Position numbers and translations under genes: made by a program. From assembly GCA_001465935.1 (NCBI GenBank), contig LNKV01000016.1, forward strand, positions 618,008-682,007: DNA of 64,000 nt, read 5' to 3'. This stretch comes from Clarireedia homoeocarpa (lineage: Eukaryota > Ascomycota > Leotiomycetes > Helotiales > Rutstroemiaceae). Below are positions 49,749-60,406 of the stretch, piece after piece. Within the stretch, counting starts at the first letter, position 1; every line of letters starts with the position of its first letter. The notes under the pieces are model-generated. The model made no database searches and had not been told where the DNA came from. It worked only from the letters and a program-made list of their open reading frames with translations.

Positions 49749-50999
49749 ATGGGTTCAAAACGGGTTAAACCGATTTCTTCAAAGGCTTCATTGCCTTTCA
49801 AGACCGATAATAAGTTCAAGCGACAAGATCTGCATATTAAGCAAAAGAAGGCCCGCGACAGTCTGCGCAGAGATGAACGATTCAAACGAAAGAGAGAAGA
49901 AGATAGAGATCCTGAACTTAGGAGACAACGGTTGGCAAAGAATATTCCACATACTATTGATAGAAAACGGGTATGGGACGAGATTGAAGGGGATGGGGAC
50001 GATCTTAACGTCAGTGTAGATGTGGAGCAATTGAAAAGAAGGCGCATAGAAGAAGCTGAGGCAGCAGAGTCTGCTGAGCAGGCAGCTTTGGAGGAGGCAC
50101 CAGAAAAGGACGATGATGTTGACAGTATGTTGGACTCGGGGTCTGAGGAAGGGCCCGACGATGAAGACGACGAAGAAAACAAGCGTCCTCGAGCAGTTAG
50201 CAATGCGCCGTCCACAACGAGCACGAACCTCGACCTCACACCATCTTCATTATCCCTCAAATTCCCTACGTTATTTTCCGACGAGCCTCCTCCATCCCCT
50301 AAAATCCTGCTCACGACCTCATTAAATTCCACTCTTCACGAGGAAGCCCATCTACTTTGCACTCTCTTCCCCAACAGCAACTACATTCCCCGCTCCGCCC
50401 ACAGATACGGTTACAAATATTCCCTCCGAGAAATCTGCAAATTTGCTACAAACCGCGAATACACCTCTGTCGTACTTCTCAAAGAAGACGCCAAGAAGCC
50501 CACTGGATTGACCATTGTCCATCTGCCATCCGGTCCTACGTGCCATTTCTCCATCTCCAACTGGGTAGAAGGGAAAAAGCTACCTGGCCATGGAAATCCT
50601 ACAAATCACTACCCTGAGCTTATTTTGAACAATTTCCGCACACCACTGGGTCTGCTCACTGCGAGATTATTCTTGACTTTGTTCCCACCGCAGCCAGAAT
50701 TACAAGGAAGACAAGTTGTTACTTTGCATAATCAGCGCGATTACATATTTGTGAGAAGGCATCGATACATATTCAGAGAAAAGCGGGAGACTGAAAAGAG
50801 TGTCGTTGGGCCAGACGGTAAAGTAGTGGAAGGTGTGGAGGGTATCAGAGCTGGATTGCAAGAGCTAGGGCCAAGATTTACCTTGAAGTTGAGGAGAATA
50901 GACAAAGGGATTGGCAGGGCGGGAAGTGATGGGGATGATGCAGTTCAATGGCAATGGAAGGCCGGTATGGAGAAGAAGAGAACTAGATTCAACCTGTAG
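49749..50999 (+). CDS. RPF1: Ribosome production factor 1, Brix/IMP4 family
   Basis: Nucleolar protein needed for 27S pre-rRNA processing and 60S assembly in yeast. A single intronless exon of 416 residues. The N-terminus is rich in Lys/Arg/Glu (FKRQDLHIKQKKARDSLRR, KNIPHTIDRKRVWDE), followed by an acidic patch around residues 110-145. The Brix domain runs about residues 175-385 (ILLTTSLNSTLHEEAHLLC, NSNYIPRSAHRYGYKYSLRE, LPSGPTCHFSISNW, GRQVVTLHNQRDYIFVRRHRY). The pattern matches Rpf1 rather than Imp4, Ssf1 or Rpf2 by its N-terminal region. Divergent from GRS1. Confidence 0.94.
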   Translation: MGSKRVKPISSKASLPFKTDNKFKRQDLHIKQKKARDSLRRDERFKRKREEDRDPELRRQRLAKNIPHTIDRKRVWDEIEGDGDDLNVSVDVEQLKRRRIEEAEAAESAEQAALEEAPEKDDDVDSMLDSGSEEGPDDEDDEENKRPRAVSNAPSTTSTNLDLTPSSLSLKFPTLFSDEPPPSPKILLTTSLNSTLHEEAHLLCTLFPNSNYIPRSAHRYGYKYSLREICKFATNREYTSVVLLKEDAKKPTGLTIVHLPSGPTCHFSISNWVEGKKLPGHGNPTNHYPELILNNFRTPLGLLTARLFLTLFPPQPELQGRQVVTLHNQRDYIFVRRHRYIFREKRETEKSVVGPDGKVVEGVEGIRAGLQELGPRFTLKLRRIDKGIGRAGSDGDDAVQWQWKAGMEKKRTRFNL

Positions 51000-51260
51000 T
51001 TCGTCAGACATAATTCTTACTTTTGATACCCTCTTCTTTCACTGCTAGTAAAAATTTTGGTTTCAACGAAAGGCATCAATTCGTTGCACGACTGTCCACT
51101 CTCTGCAGCCGCGTTAGACGCTATTATCCTTCGACTTCGTTATATCATTGAAGGGCGAGAGACACGAGCTCTGTTCGAGGCAATTTGCATGTGTATCATA
51201 CACCAAGAACTTGTTCATTGAATCCTAAACATCCTCTATATTGACACCACTATCCGCATC

Positions 51261-51957
51261 TTAAGCCTTACAGTACTTATAGCTACTAAGCCCACTCCCC
51301 ACCATCCAACTTGTCAACCTCTCCAAACCAACCGTATCAATATCTCTATGAGTTTTTGCAAAGATCGTCTCAAACGGGTGTGCATCCGTGCCAAACTCCT
51401 CATTCCACAAGATATCGCCAATATGCGGCCGATATGCGTGAAATTACAAAACCTCACCGAGTCGCTCATCCTAACGTCCGCTCCCTTGGGCTCCTTAGGA
51501 TCCCGTACGGATCACATCCTATGCCATATCCCTCGATTGGGCTATTCACTCCATGAAACGCGCTCACCATGATATCGGAATCGTAGCCTGCAGCTTCGAT
51601 GAGTGCTGCTGCTCGTATCTCTGCGTTAACTGCTGGGTCGTGCGTGTGGAAACAGCTATTGATTCCTGGTGGGTGTAGTTCTTCGGGTGCGTCTTCTGGC
51701 TCAGTGACGTGCCAATATGACATTGCTGGCAGTTTCTCGACTGTGGCGTTTGTGGGGAATAGCAATGTTTCCATTCCGATGGAATCGGTCGCCCATATCA
51801 TACTCTGCACGTGGAAGATGGGCCGACAATTGGTGGTCATCCCAACTAGTTTCGCCGTGGAGGTGACTTTAGCAAGATAGACATCCGACCAACACAACTG
51901 CGCCCAGGAAGGTAAAAATGGCCCACGGATGCTAGCCTTGAGCAGGGCGTGGGCTGA
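51261..51957 (-). pseudogene. Broken fungal glycosyltransferase-like gene
   Basis: An open stretch from 51957 to about 51500 contains SIRGPFLPSWAQLCWSDVYL, KLVGMTTNCRPIFHVQSMIW and GINSCFHTHDPAVNAEIRAA, motifs I recall from a family of fungal proteins often called glycosyltransferase-like. After GCDPYGI the matching frame changes to one reading EPKGADVRMSDSVRFCN (about 51505-51430), then changes again to HIGDILWNEEFGTDAHPFET and FAKTHRDID, ending at a stop at 51261. No intron can bridge the second change because there is no AG acceptor between the blocks. A TGA lies in frame just before the first block, unless an upstream exon joins at ATATCAG. Probably a decaying gene. Family and function are from memory only. 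Confidence 0.55.
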
Positions 51958-52885
51958 TATTCATCCTATACGTCTATAGAGTAGACTCAGGAGCTTAACT
52001 ACAGGTCCGTAGAAGTCGCGACAATAACATACTCAATTTAGGTGATTGAAGTGCATCGGTCGGATCCCATCTTGATATGTACAGTAAGATGATAAAAGGA
52101 GATTTCGGACTCTTCATCACGATTAAAGCATGTGCTTCACGTTGCGTCGACGTCCTCCTTCTACTGGAAGCATTTCGGTTGGCCAGCCTGCAAATGCTTC
52201 CTCGGTCGTTGGCTATCAATCTTCGCTCGTGTGCTATATAGTAGAAACGATAATGTCTTTTTGTCTGTTGACCGCTGGCAAGTCAAACATTCTGGCTCGT
52301 TGGGATGTAGTGTTGTGGAACAGAGACACATTGGCTCGGCGCCTGCCGCATTTAGTTACATCGTATCTGCCGTCAACACTACCAAGTTATCTCCCCGGCA
52401 GCTTAAGTACAGTACTCAGCGAAGAGATACAATGCCGTACGCGCTTGATATGTGTGATAAGGCGTCTATGATTATCATCTGTAGAATTGGAGAACGTAGG
52501 CTTTCCGTTATCGCAGTTTGTCATACGAAGTTGGCACTGTTGATCACAAGCCGAGCGTTTGTGTAAAGTTGCGGGCGCTGCCCAATGAGGCTTCGATTCT
52601 TGCTATCATCACTGCATGAGAGCTTACCGTCTGGGGTATCTAAGTGGAGGCCCCTTGATATCGACCATGCTACTGCGTTATCTCATATCAGACATTGATT
52701 CACCTACATGACTGGTAATGGTAGCTTTGTTCGGCAGTCCCACCCTGCATATGGGCTACAAAAGTGTTGAACATCTCACTATCGTAATGTGTTTGTATAA
52801 CTTCAATCCCAGCAATTCATGGTCATTTCATCTTGCTGCTTCTTCATTCTCTCCTGCCGATATTGCTCTTACATAACAGTACACG
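51958..52885. other. Intergenic gap
   Basis: This may hold remnants of upstream exons of the broken gene on the minus strand (an open frame to about 52219 with no clear motif) and the promoter of the MFS gene. No supported gene. Confidence 0.45.
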
Positions 52886-54918
52886 ATGGAGGTCGCCGAG
52901 CATCATGGTCACCTCGATACCCGAGCAATTCCTGGCACAATACATCTGGTTGACCTTGAAGGTGTGATGCGGGGACAGCACGCCTCTGGACCGCAATTGA
53001 ATGATATTGTTCTCATACCAGCACCGTCCAATGATCCAGATGATCCTCTGAATTGGACACCGAAGCGTAAACTGCTCTCTACCGCATGCATGTCGATGTA
53101 TACTTTAATGGTTGGAATCGCTTCCGCTGCAGTATACAGTGTGCTAGAACCTATTAGCAAGGACACGGGTTTGACACTGAATCAGCTGAATGCTGGTACT
53201 GGATATATGTTTTTGTTCTTCGGGGTAAGTGAAGATTCTCCATCAAGAGTTCCAGTTAAATCCTCTCTTGAACGCATGAGCTCGGTGTTCATTTGGCTGG
53301 CATTATACCATCGATGTTATGAAGCGGCTTCGTGGTTTCCTTGTTGTATCCAGCTCCAACCAATTTCCCATAAAATTACTGCTCTATTATTACTGCCTTG
53401 TTCATTCTTCATTCCCAGAAACATCATAAAGAATATATAAACTGATAAATCGTCCTAATAACAGTGGGGATGTCTAATTGCACAACCGATAGCGTTGCAA
53501 TATGGCAAACGGCCAGTCTATTTGTTTTCGATGTTGGCGACATTGGGGTGAGTAATTGCTCTGCTCTTATCTTGTATTCAAATACTAAAGTTTCAACAGC
53601 ATCATGGTATGGGTGCCGCACGCGACCTCCAACGGTGCATGGATCGGGAGCAAGATTCTGCAAGGTGCTGTTGGTGCACCTATTGAGTCGTTGTGTGAGA
53701 TCTCCATCACGGATATCTACTTTACGCATGAGCGAGGAACATACATGGGACTATATGCTTTTATGCTAGCAGGATCCAACTTTCTCGCCCCAGTTCTCGT
53801 AAGATACTTGTTGTATTCTCTGCTCTGCGTCCCCGCTGACATGTTAACAGGCAGGATTTATCAACGATGGGCAAGGATGGAGATGGGTGATGTATTGGTG
53901 CGCAATATTCCTGGCTATCGGTTTCGTATTCTGCTTCTTATTCATGGAAGAGACGAACTACGACAGGTCCCCGTTGGAAATGGTCGTCTCGGAGAAAGGC
54001 ACACCTGGAAACTCCACACCGAATGACTTTAACACAAAGGATGCGGTTTCGTCTCCTACAAAGCTATCAGATCCAGAGAAAGTGGCATCGCTTGAGACTC
54101 CAAGCCGGACAGGTTCAACTGACCAACCTGGCATTATTACATATAAGCCGAAAACATACATCCAAAAATTGGCTCTCAAGGATAAGAAGAGAGACTTCCG
54201 TCTTTTCCGCATGATGATTCGCCCCCTCCTGTTTTTATCATTTCCTTCCATCGCCTATGCTGGGTTTTCCTACGGAAGCAATCTGATATGGTTCAACGTT
54301 CTCAACGGAACAGCTTCTCTGATTCTAAGTGCGCCGCCTTATAACTTCTCCTCTTCAATGGTCGGGCTATCATACGTTTCACCCCTGCTCGGTGTCGCTT
54401 GTGCATCATTCTATTCCGGAGTCATTGGCGACAGAATTGTCCTATGGCTAGCTCGTCGTAACAAAGGAGTCCTAGAAGCTGAACATCGTCTTTGGCTCTT
54501 CACCATATCCATAATCCTCATTCCGGGCTCGCTCATCCTCTGGGGTGTTGGAGCAGCCCAACACGTCCATTGGTTTGGTCTCATTTTCGCCATGTTCGCC
54601 ATCGCGGCTTCCAACTGCATCGGCCTCCAACTGTCCGTTTCATACTGTATCGATTCCTACAAGGACCTAAGTGGCGAAGCCATGGTTACAGTGATCATCA
54701 TTCGAAATACGATGAGCTTTGCTATGGGCTATGGCATTACACCATGGGTTACGGATATGGGCTATCAGAATGCGTTTATCACAGCGGCGTTTGCTGGTCT
54801 TGCTCAAGTCTTGACCTTTTTCGCTGTGGTGAAATGGGGTAAGAGTTGGAGAGACAAGACGAAGGGCAGATATTACAAATATGTTCAGGAGAATGAGGTG
54901 TTAGGGGTGACACACTGA
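52886..54918 (+). CDS. MFS transporter (DHA1-like)
   Basis: Proton-coupled efflux-type transporter of the plasma membrane. Four exons (52886-53224, 53465-53547, 53600-53798, 53851-54918) encode 562 residues. A cytosolic N-terminus with NDIVLIPAPSNDPDDPLNW, common in fungal DHA1 proteins, precedes two sets of six membrane segments separated by a long hydrophilic loop. Seen: QYGKRPVYLFS (loop 2-3 motif A region), WVPHATSNGAWIGSKILQGA, EETNYDRSPLE at the start of the central loop, and a final SWRDKTKGRYYKY tail. Intron 1 (53225-53464) is longer than usual at 240 nt. Substrate unknown. Flanked by a broken gene and a gene-poor stretch. Confidence 0.9.
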
Positions 54919-57888
54919 TTTTGGGTAATTGGAAAATACAACGCTAGATGGTTGTACATTCCTTCTTTCATATATGCGAAATATGACTATATAGACATGC
55001 ATGAGATCTGCAGACTGAAAATCCTCTCATTCACCTTTCAAGGCACTGAACGAGCTTCAGAGAAAATTGCATATGAATCATGAACGGTCTATCTGAATCT
55101 CCTATTTTTGTCTTCAGATCATGAACGGTAGTAATATTCACTCTAACACTAGTAGTCCATGATAATGGAAGCTACAATTTTCCGTCCACTTGCTTACTAC
55201 TAGCCACCTGTAGACTAAACTTTCCAGCTAATTCCCACTCAGTTTGCGCTGCAAGACCCTTCTAGATAGAAGTCGCCTGTAAGAAATTGATACCTCTAGT
55301 GAACTTAATACCATCGCCTCTGGATACCCATACAGCTTTACCGCAAGGAATCCTCATTGGTTTGAAAGAACCATTATGGACTATGCGAACACTTGTTGGA
55401 TCCCGATTGGGAATAACATACGAAATTATCTGGTTTAAAAGAGGGGTTGCTTGGTGGCATTCGTATTGGATTTCTTTGACCATCATCCCAAATATGACTT
55501 GACTGAAGTCTTGCTATCTTCCCCTTTGCAGCTTCACTAACTGTCGTTGGTTTGCCGCACGCGTTATCCGTGGCTTGGCATCTGTTTCTCGAAGGGCCGC
55601 TTGGTTCGCTTTTCTGAAAAGACATTTAGCCATCCATTCACCGTGCGGGCTGTCAATATTCTTGGCTGCTGGCAACTGCTGCACAATCTGATCGCAGTAG
55701 CGTTCTACCCACTCTACCGTTGACGGCCTTACGCACTTGCCTTCTGGTCTTTGGATTGATTCATGGATTGCGTTGTTGAATCATCACCACCACATGGCAC
55801 GGCCTGCAGCGCTCGGGTCATCAATGATTTACTCGGCTTCATTGCATTATCCATCGCCGTCGGCAGCAGCTAAAGCGCGGATGTCATTCTCGGCAATCGT
55901 CCGTATGCTTTCATTTTGATAGGATATGTTCAAGATCCCATCTTTTGGAACAGCTGGAAACGCCGAGACAGGATGATTACAGTAGCTGAAGACGCGGGCC
56001 GGCAGTTAGCTGTGGGAAGAGCATTTCTAATAGTATTCAAGTATGAGATGTTGCCGGCGCCGAAAATGATTCTTAGATGACGGCGCGAATGCTTTCCGCT
56101 AATCTTGTATTCTACAGCGATTGGTAATGTGTTGTACAAGACTCTATCGACTTTGCTTTGCTTAGTCGACATGGAAAATGCTCCGCTTTTGTATAAAATT
56201 GAATTCGATCTAATCTTACCGGGCTGATGAGCGACAAACCCTTTGTTTTTCAGCCGGATAACTCCGTAGGTAGGGAAGTAAGTCACGTAGTCTCTCGCGG
56301 ACGGCCCAACCGAATAAGCAAAATCATGGGACGGGACGGGAAGATTATGGAGTCGTTATAGAACCAGGTGAAATCGCCCTAGTGCGCGGAAGTTTCTCAC
56401 AGCACATGGCCTCATATCGGTTTTCTCGCATCTGGACCCGACCAGTGAGACATATCTTCAGTCGTTTCTATTGTAACGAACCATCTAGTTCGTGTAGCAC
56501 GAAGCACTTAATAACAGTTCACAGGCCAGACTCGACGATCACAAAACGGAGTAGGCAGTGCTAATAATAAGGCCCACGAAGAGGCAGCAATATTCGCAAC
56601 GCACGACAGCTACGGCAGCATGCATCCGTGCAATCCATCTTCACGGAAGCGTTTCCCGGCATGGTACTGTATGATTCATGGGCCATCGGGGCGTGCATGC
56701 ACAGGACATGAATACTATTCGATGCAAGCTGAATAAGTGCTTTTGTCTGCTTGGGTGTTGCTTTTTGAATACGAGAACTTGTGAATTTATTTCTTTTTGG
56801 CTTTTTTTCTTGTAGATCTCCAAGAAAAACATGCATCCGAACTTCCAGCGTCCCCACAATTGCAAGGAGCGTGCAATGCTCCGCGATGGGAGATGATTTA
56901 AGGGGCGAAGAAGGTTCGTGCGTCGGATGATTGCCAAGCTTAAACTGTTGGGCTTATCTTCTTTTGGATATCCAAGCTTCCTTTTGTTCATCCATGAGGA
57001 CTAATTTCCACCACTTACGGAAAGTTAGGAGCTGGTGGAGGGACAACGTCAAGAAGCAAAAGGCTGCATTGAAGAATGGCTCCGTTTTGGTCCCCATACA
57101 GGGTTCTGGTCAGCATCCAGAGGCAGCTGGCTTTCACATATGCAGAGGAAGGTATGATCGTATTACCTATCGACCATTGCAAGATTCCTTCTTTGCGGCG
57201 TGGCCAGGTGTGACAAGCAGTTCGTGAATGCCTCCTATTTTTTCAAGGCTGTTTGTCGGCTTATGCTGCCCTAAGGAAGTAGTTCCTTCACTGCGAACCC
57301 AAGTCAAACTTTGTTTAACCTGCTGCCCTGCACTTCAGATGCATGTTCAATAAGGGGCCGTCATACCCACTTTCAAGTCGACTGCTCGCTGTTTGCTTCT
57401 TATTTAGTATGCACCGAGACTTGCCTTTAATCCGCATGACTAGTTAGTTCCTTAGATTGAAATGAGTCGAAAAAGTTCGCACAGAAATTGCCAAATGGGA
57501 CATCGGCTTCCTAGCAATGCAATGGACGCACAGATCCTGCATCCTTGCTGTGGCATGCATCTGATGGACACCCTGGATCCCCACCTTTAATCCGTTCCTC
57601 TGATCGAATTTTCTACCCCAGAAAATATATATATGTTTGCTGCATCTCTCTCAGCATGTTCCGAGTCATTAGCTTTAATACGAAGTCTTCGTTCACTTCA
57701 CAGCTTCCATCGGATTTCTATAGTCCATCACACTCGCTTGAACAGTCTCAGTCTTTCGTTTACTACTATCTTCTAATCGGCACCTAGTCGAGCTTCTGAA
57801 TACAGTTGCTATTGTGCATATATATACCCTCTTCGCAACAATCAATCCAAGCTCTAGCGTCCCATATATTGCTCAAAAGTCTTTCACG
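54919..57888. other. Gene-poor stretch with unclassified open frames
   Basis: No recognised gene. On the minus strand, about 55545-55780 stays open for some 80 codons (CVRPSTVEWVERYCDQ, MAKCLFRKANQAALRE) with protein-like composition but no start codon and a stop at its end. A further open frame lies at 55262-55486, and a 118-codon one at 55930-56286. These could be exons or remnants of a gene I do not recognise. ATCATGAACGGT is repeated near 55077 and 55117. Confidence 0.35.
57819..57826 (+). promoter_or_regulatory. TATA box of chitin deacetylase
   Basis: TATATATA stands 70 nt before the start codon at 57889. Confidence 0.5.
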
Positions 57889-59669
57889 ATGAAGTCTGCC
57901 ACTATTCTCGCTGTGGCATTAGCGACATTGACCAGCGCCCATGGCTCTGGAGAGGTCTCAGGACCAAAATTAATGGGTGGGAGAAGGTTCCTGTCAGATC
58001 TCAAGGCTCGTCATGCACTTCCTGTTTCTATGGCCAAACCGGACGTCCACGTGGAAGAGAGAGCGTCCAAAGTTCTAGACACAAGAGCCAATCCGGACAC
58101 GTGCGGTCCAGGCATTGGAAGTTGTGTGAACGCCTGTTGTTCAGCAGAAGGGTGAGTTGCAAATTTTTACAGTGCAGAATCCAAGCTAATAACCCTGTAG
58201 ATACTGTGGTACTACCGAAGAATACTGTGCTGCCCCTGATTGCCAGTTCAGATATGGTCCTCTCTGTGATGCCAACATTGCACCTTCTGGTGACTCCACG
58301 GCAAACATTGCAAGACCGCACATCGGCGATGTCCCCTATGGTGGCGCCGGAATCTATGATTGTGTTAACCCTGGAGGTAAATATATCTGCTTCCCTATAT
58401 AGACACCAAATGTCTGACCATGCTTGTAGACATTGCTTTCACATTCGATGACGGGCCATACCTTTACACCAACGATCTTCTCGACAAACTTGCCGCATAT
58501 AATGCCAAGGCGACTTTCATGATCAGTATGTTCACCAACCTCACTAATTTACTGGACATTCATTAACATTGAACCTAGCTGGCAACAATCTGGGAAAGGG
58601 AGCCATCGATACCACCGCACAATGGAGCACAGTCATCAAAGTAAGCCCTTTACAAATCGTGTTCTTGAGGATGTACTAACAATTGAATAGCGAATGACCT
58701 CAGAAGGACACCAGATTGCATCCCATACCTGGTCTCACCAAAACTTGACTGATCTCGATCCAACCACCTTCAACAAACAGATCGTCTACAATGAAATGGC
58801 TTTTAGAAACATCTTGGGATACTTCCCAACTTACATGAGGTAATTTGATTCTCCTTAAATGCACTCGCTTGACTTGACCATCCTTACTGATCAATATCAT
58901 AGACCTCCTTATTCTGAATGTAACTCCACTTGCGGTGACATTCTTTCAACTCTTGGATACCATGTAATTTGTATGAATCTTCCAGTGGTTTTGGATTTCT
59001 CGTGCAACCTCTAACGTTTCTTTAGACTTCGATATTGATACCGCAGGCTACCTGAATGACAGCCCTACCCTCATCCAAAACTCCAAGAACATTTGGGATG
59101 CCGCCATAAATGGCACAAACCCTGCCACGGACAGCTGGCTCGAGATTGAGCATGATATCCATTACCAAACTGTTTACAACCTCACAGACTACATCCTTGC
59201 TTCGATGTACAAACTTGGATACAAATCGGTCACTGTTGGAGAATGTCTTGGTGACCCATCCGCGAACTGGTACCGTTCTGGCAACGCTAGCGCACCTGTT
59301 CCTCCTGCGACTCAACAAATCTCCGAGGATGGTACTTGCAACGCTGACATTACCTGTCTCGGATCCGCATTCGGTAACTGCTGCTCAGCTGCAGGATGGT
59401 GCGGATCCACCGACGAATATTGCGGCGCAGGCTGCCAGTCCGCTAGCGGTAACTGTAGTACTCCTTCGACTACTACATCTGCACCATCCTCTACTCCGAC
59501 TTCCGGCCTCACCGTCAGCGACGATGCTACTTGTGGAGGAACCACCAAAAAGACCTGCCAGGGAAGCGAGTTTGGTAACTGCTGCAGCCAGTATGGGTAT
59601 TGTGGAAGCACAACAGACTACTGCTCGGCCGCTAATAAGTGTCAATCCGGATTTGGCACTTGCTCTTAG
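57889..59669 (+). CDS. Chitin deacetylase (CE4) with CBM18 modules on both sides
   Basis: Secreted carbohydrate esterase that converts chitin to chitosan. Seven exons (57889-58151, 58201-58376, 58430-58525, 58579-58640, 58691-58839, 58903-58970, 59026-59669) encode 485 residues. Signal peptide MKSATILAVALATLTSAHG. A Cys-rich CBM18-like segment (CGPGIGSCVNACCSAEG, GTTEEYC) precedes the NodB domain. Catalytic motifs: TFDDGP at about 152-157, His211 and His215 in SHTWSH, RPPY at 249-252, FDIDTAGY, and LEIEHDIH. Two complete CBM18 modules follow (GNCCSAAGWCGSTDEYC and GNCCSQYGYCGSTTDYC) joined by a Ser/Thr-rich linker. In fungi such enzymes remodel the wall and can hide chitin from host chitinases; that role is inferred. 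Confidence 0.94.
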
Positions 59670-60406
59670 AGTAAGATGCTAAGTGCAATGAAGAGATGGA
59701 TGTTTGGATGGGTAAAAAGTTATTTTCGATGTATAGGCATATTAGGTAGTAATGTTTCAATGATAATGGGCATTGGTGGAACAAAAAAGTATTATGATCA
59801 ACATTCCAAAAACAGTGATTGAAATAGATTAAGAATGTGACTCTTGAGATGTAGGATCGTCGTCGATGTCTCATTAATTCACACTTCCGGTCAGCTCGTC
59901 GATGAATGCCAGAACGCAGCTGTACGAGCGCGCATCAGATTCTGAGGTTGTACAACTTTGATTAATGTAGGCTGGTTGTTGAGCGAAAGCGACGTGCCTT
60001 TACTACTCAATGCGTCGTATTGATCGAAGTTGTACGCCCAACCTCGTATTCGGGGCAACAGTCATCATCCTCCACTTTTCATAGAAAATTTCTAGAATAC
60101 TTCCCAGCAGTACTGTGAGCGCGTATGGGTTTCAATCCGTCGTTGACTCGAGCATATGGAAAAATAAACCAAAATCATTCCGGGCAGTTGTAGAGTAAGT
60201 AAATCGTATGTGATCTCTCACGCAAAATTTCCAATACAGTACAGTAACATTCGCCTCGTCATCCGTGCATGCAGGTCCGTGGTCTCAGCATTACCAAACT
60301 ATCGTATCGCGGCGTGCCACACAGCAACCAGTTTTCTACGATTGCTCAGCGCAATCATGAACTATTCTTTGCAACTCCACTTTCCACCGATATTTCGCAC
60401 CAAAGC
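59670..60406. other. Intergenic gap
   Basis: This holds the chitin deacetylase 3' UTR and the upstream region of the RING gene. GTTGTACAACTT-like and AAGTTGTACGCC phrases near 59947 and 60020 partly mirror each other. No gene seen. Confidence 0.45.

Noticed and set aside
49571..50332. 253-codon open frame antisense to RPF1
   Set aside because: Shadow of the strongly biased RPF1 coding strand; Ser-rich antisense composition is typical of such shadows.
51160..51190. tRNA B-box-like GTTCGAGGC
   Set aside because: No matching A box or cloverleaf could be found upstream.
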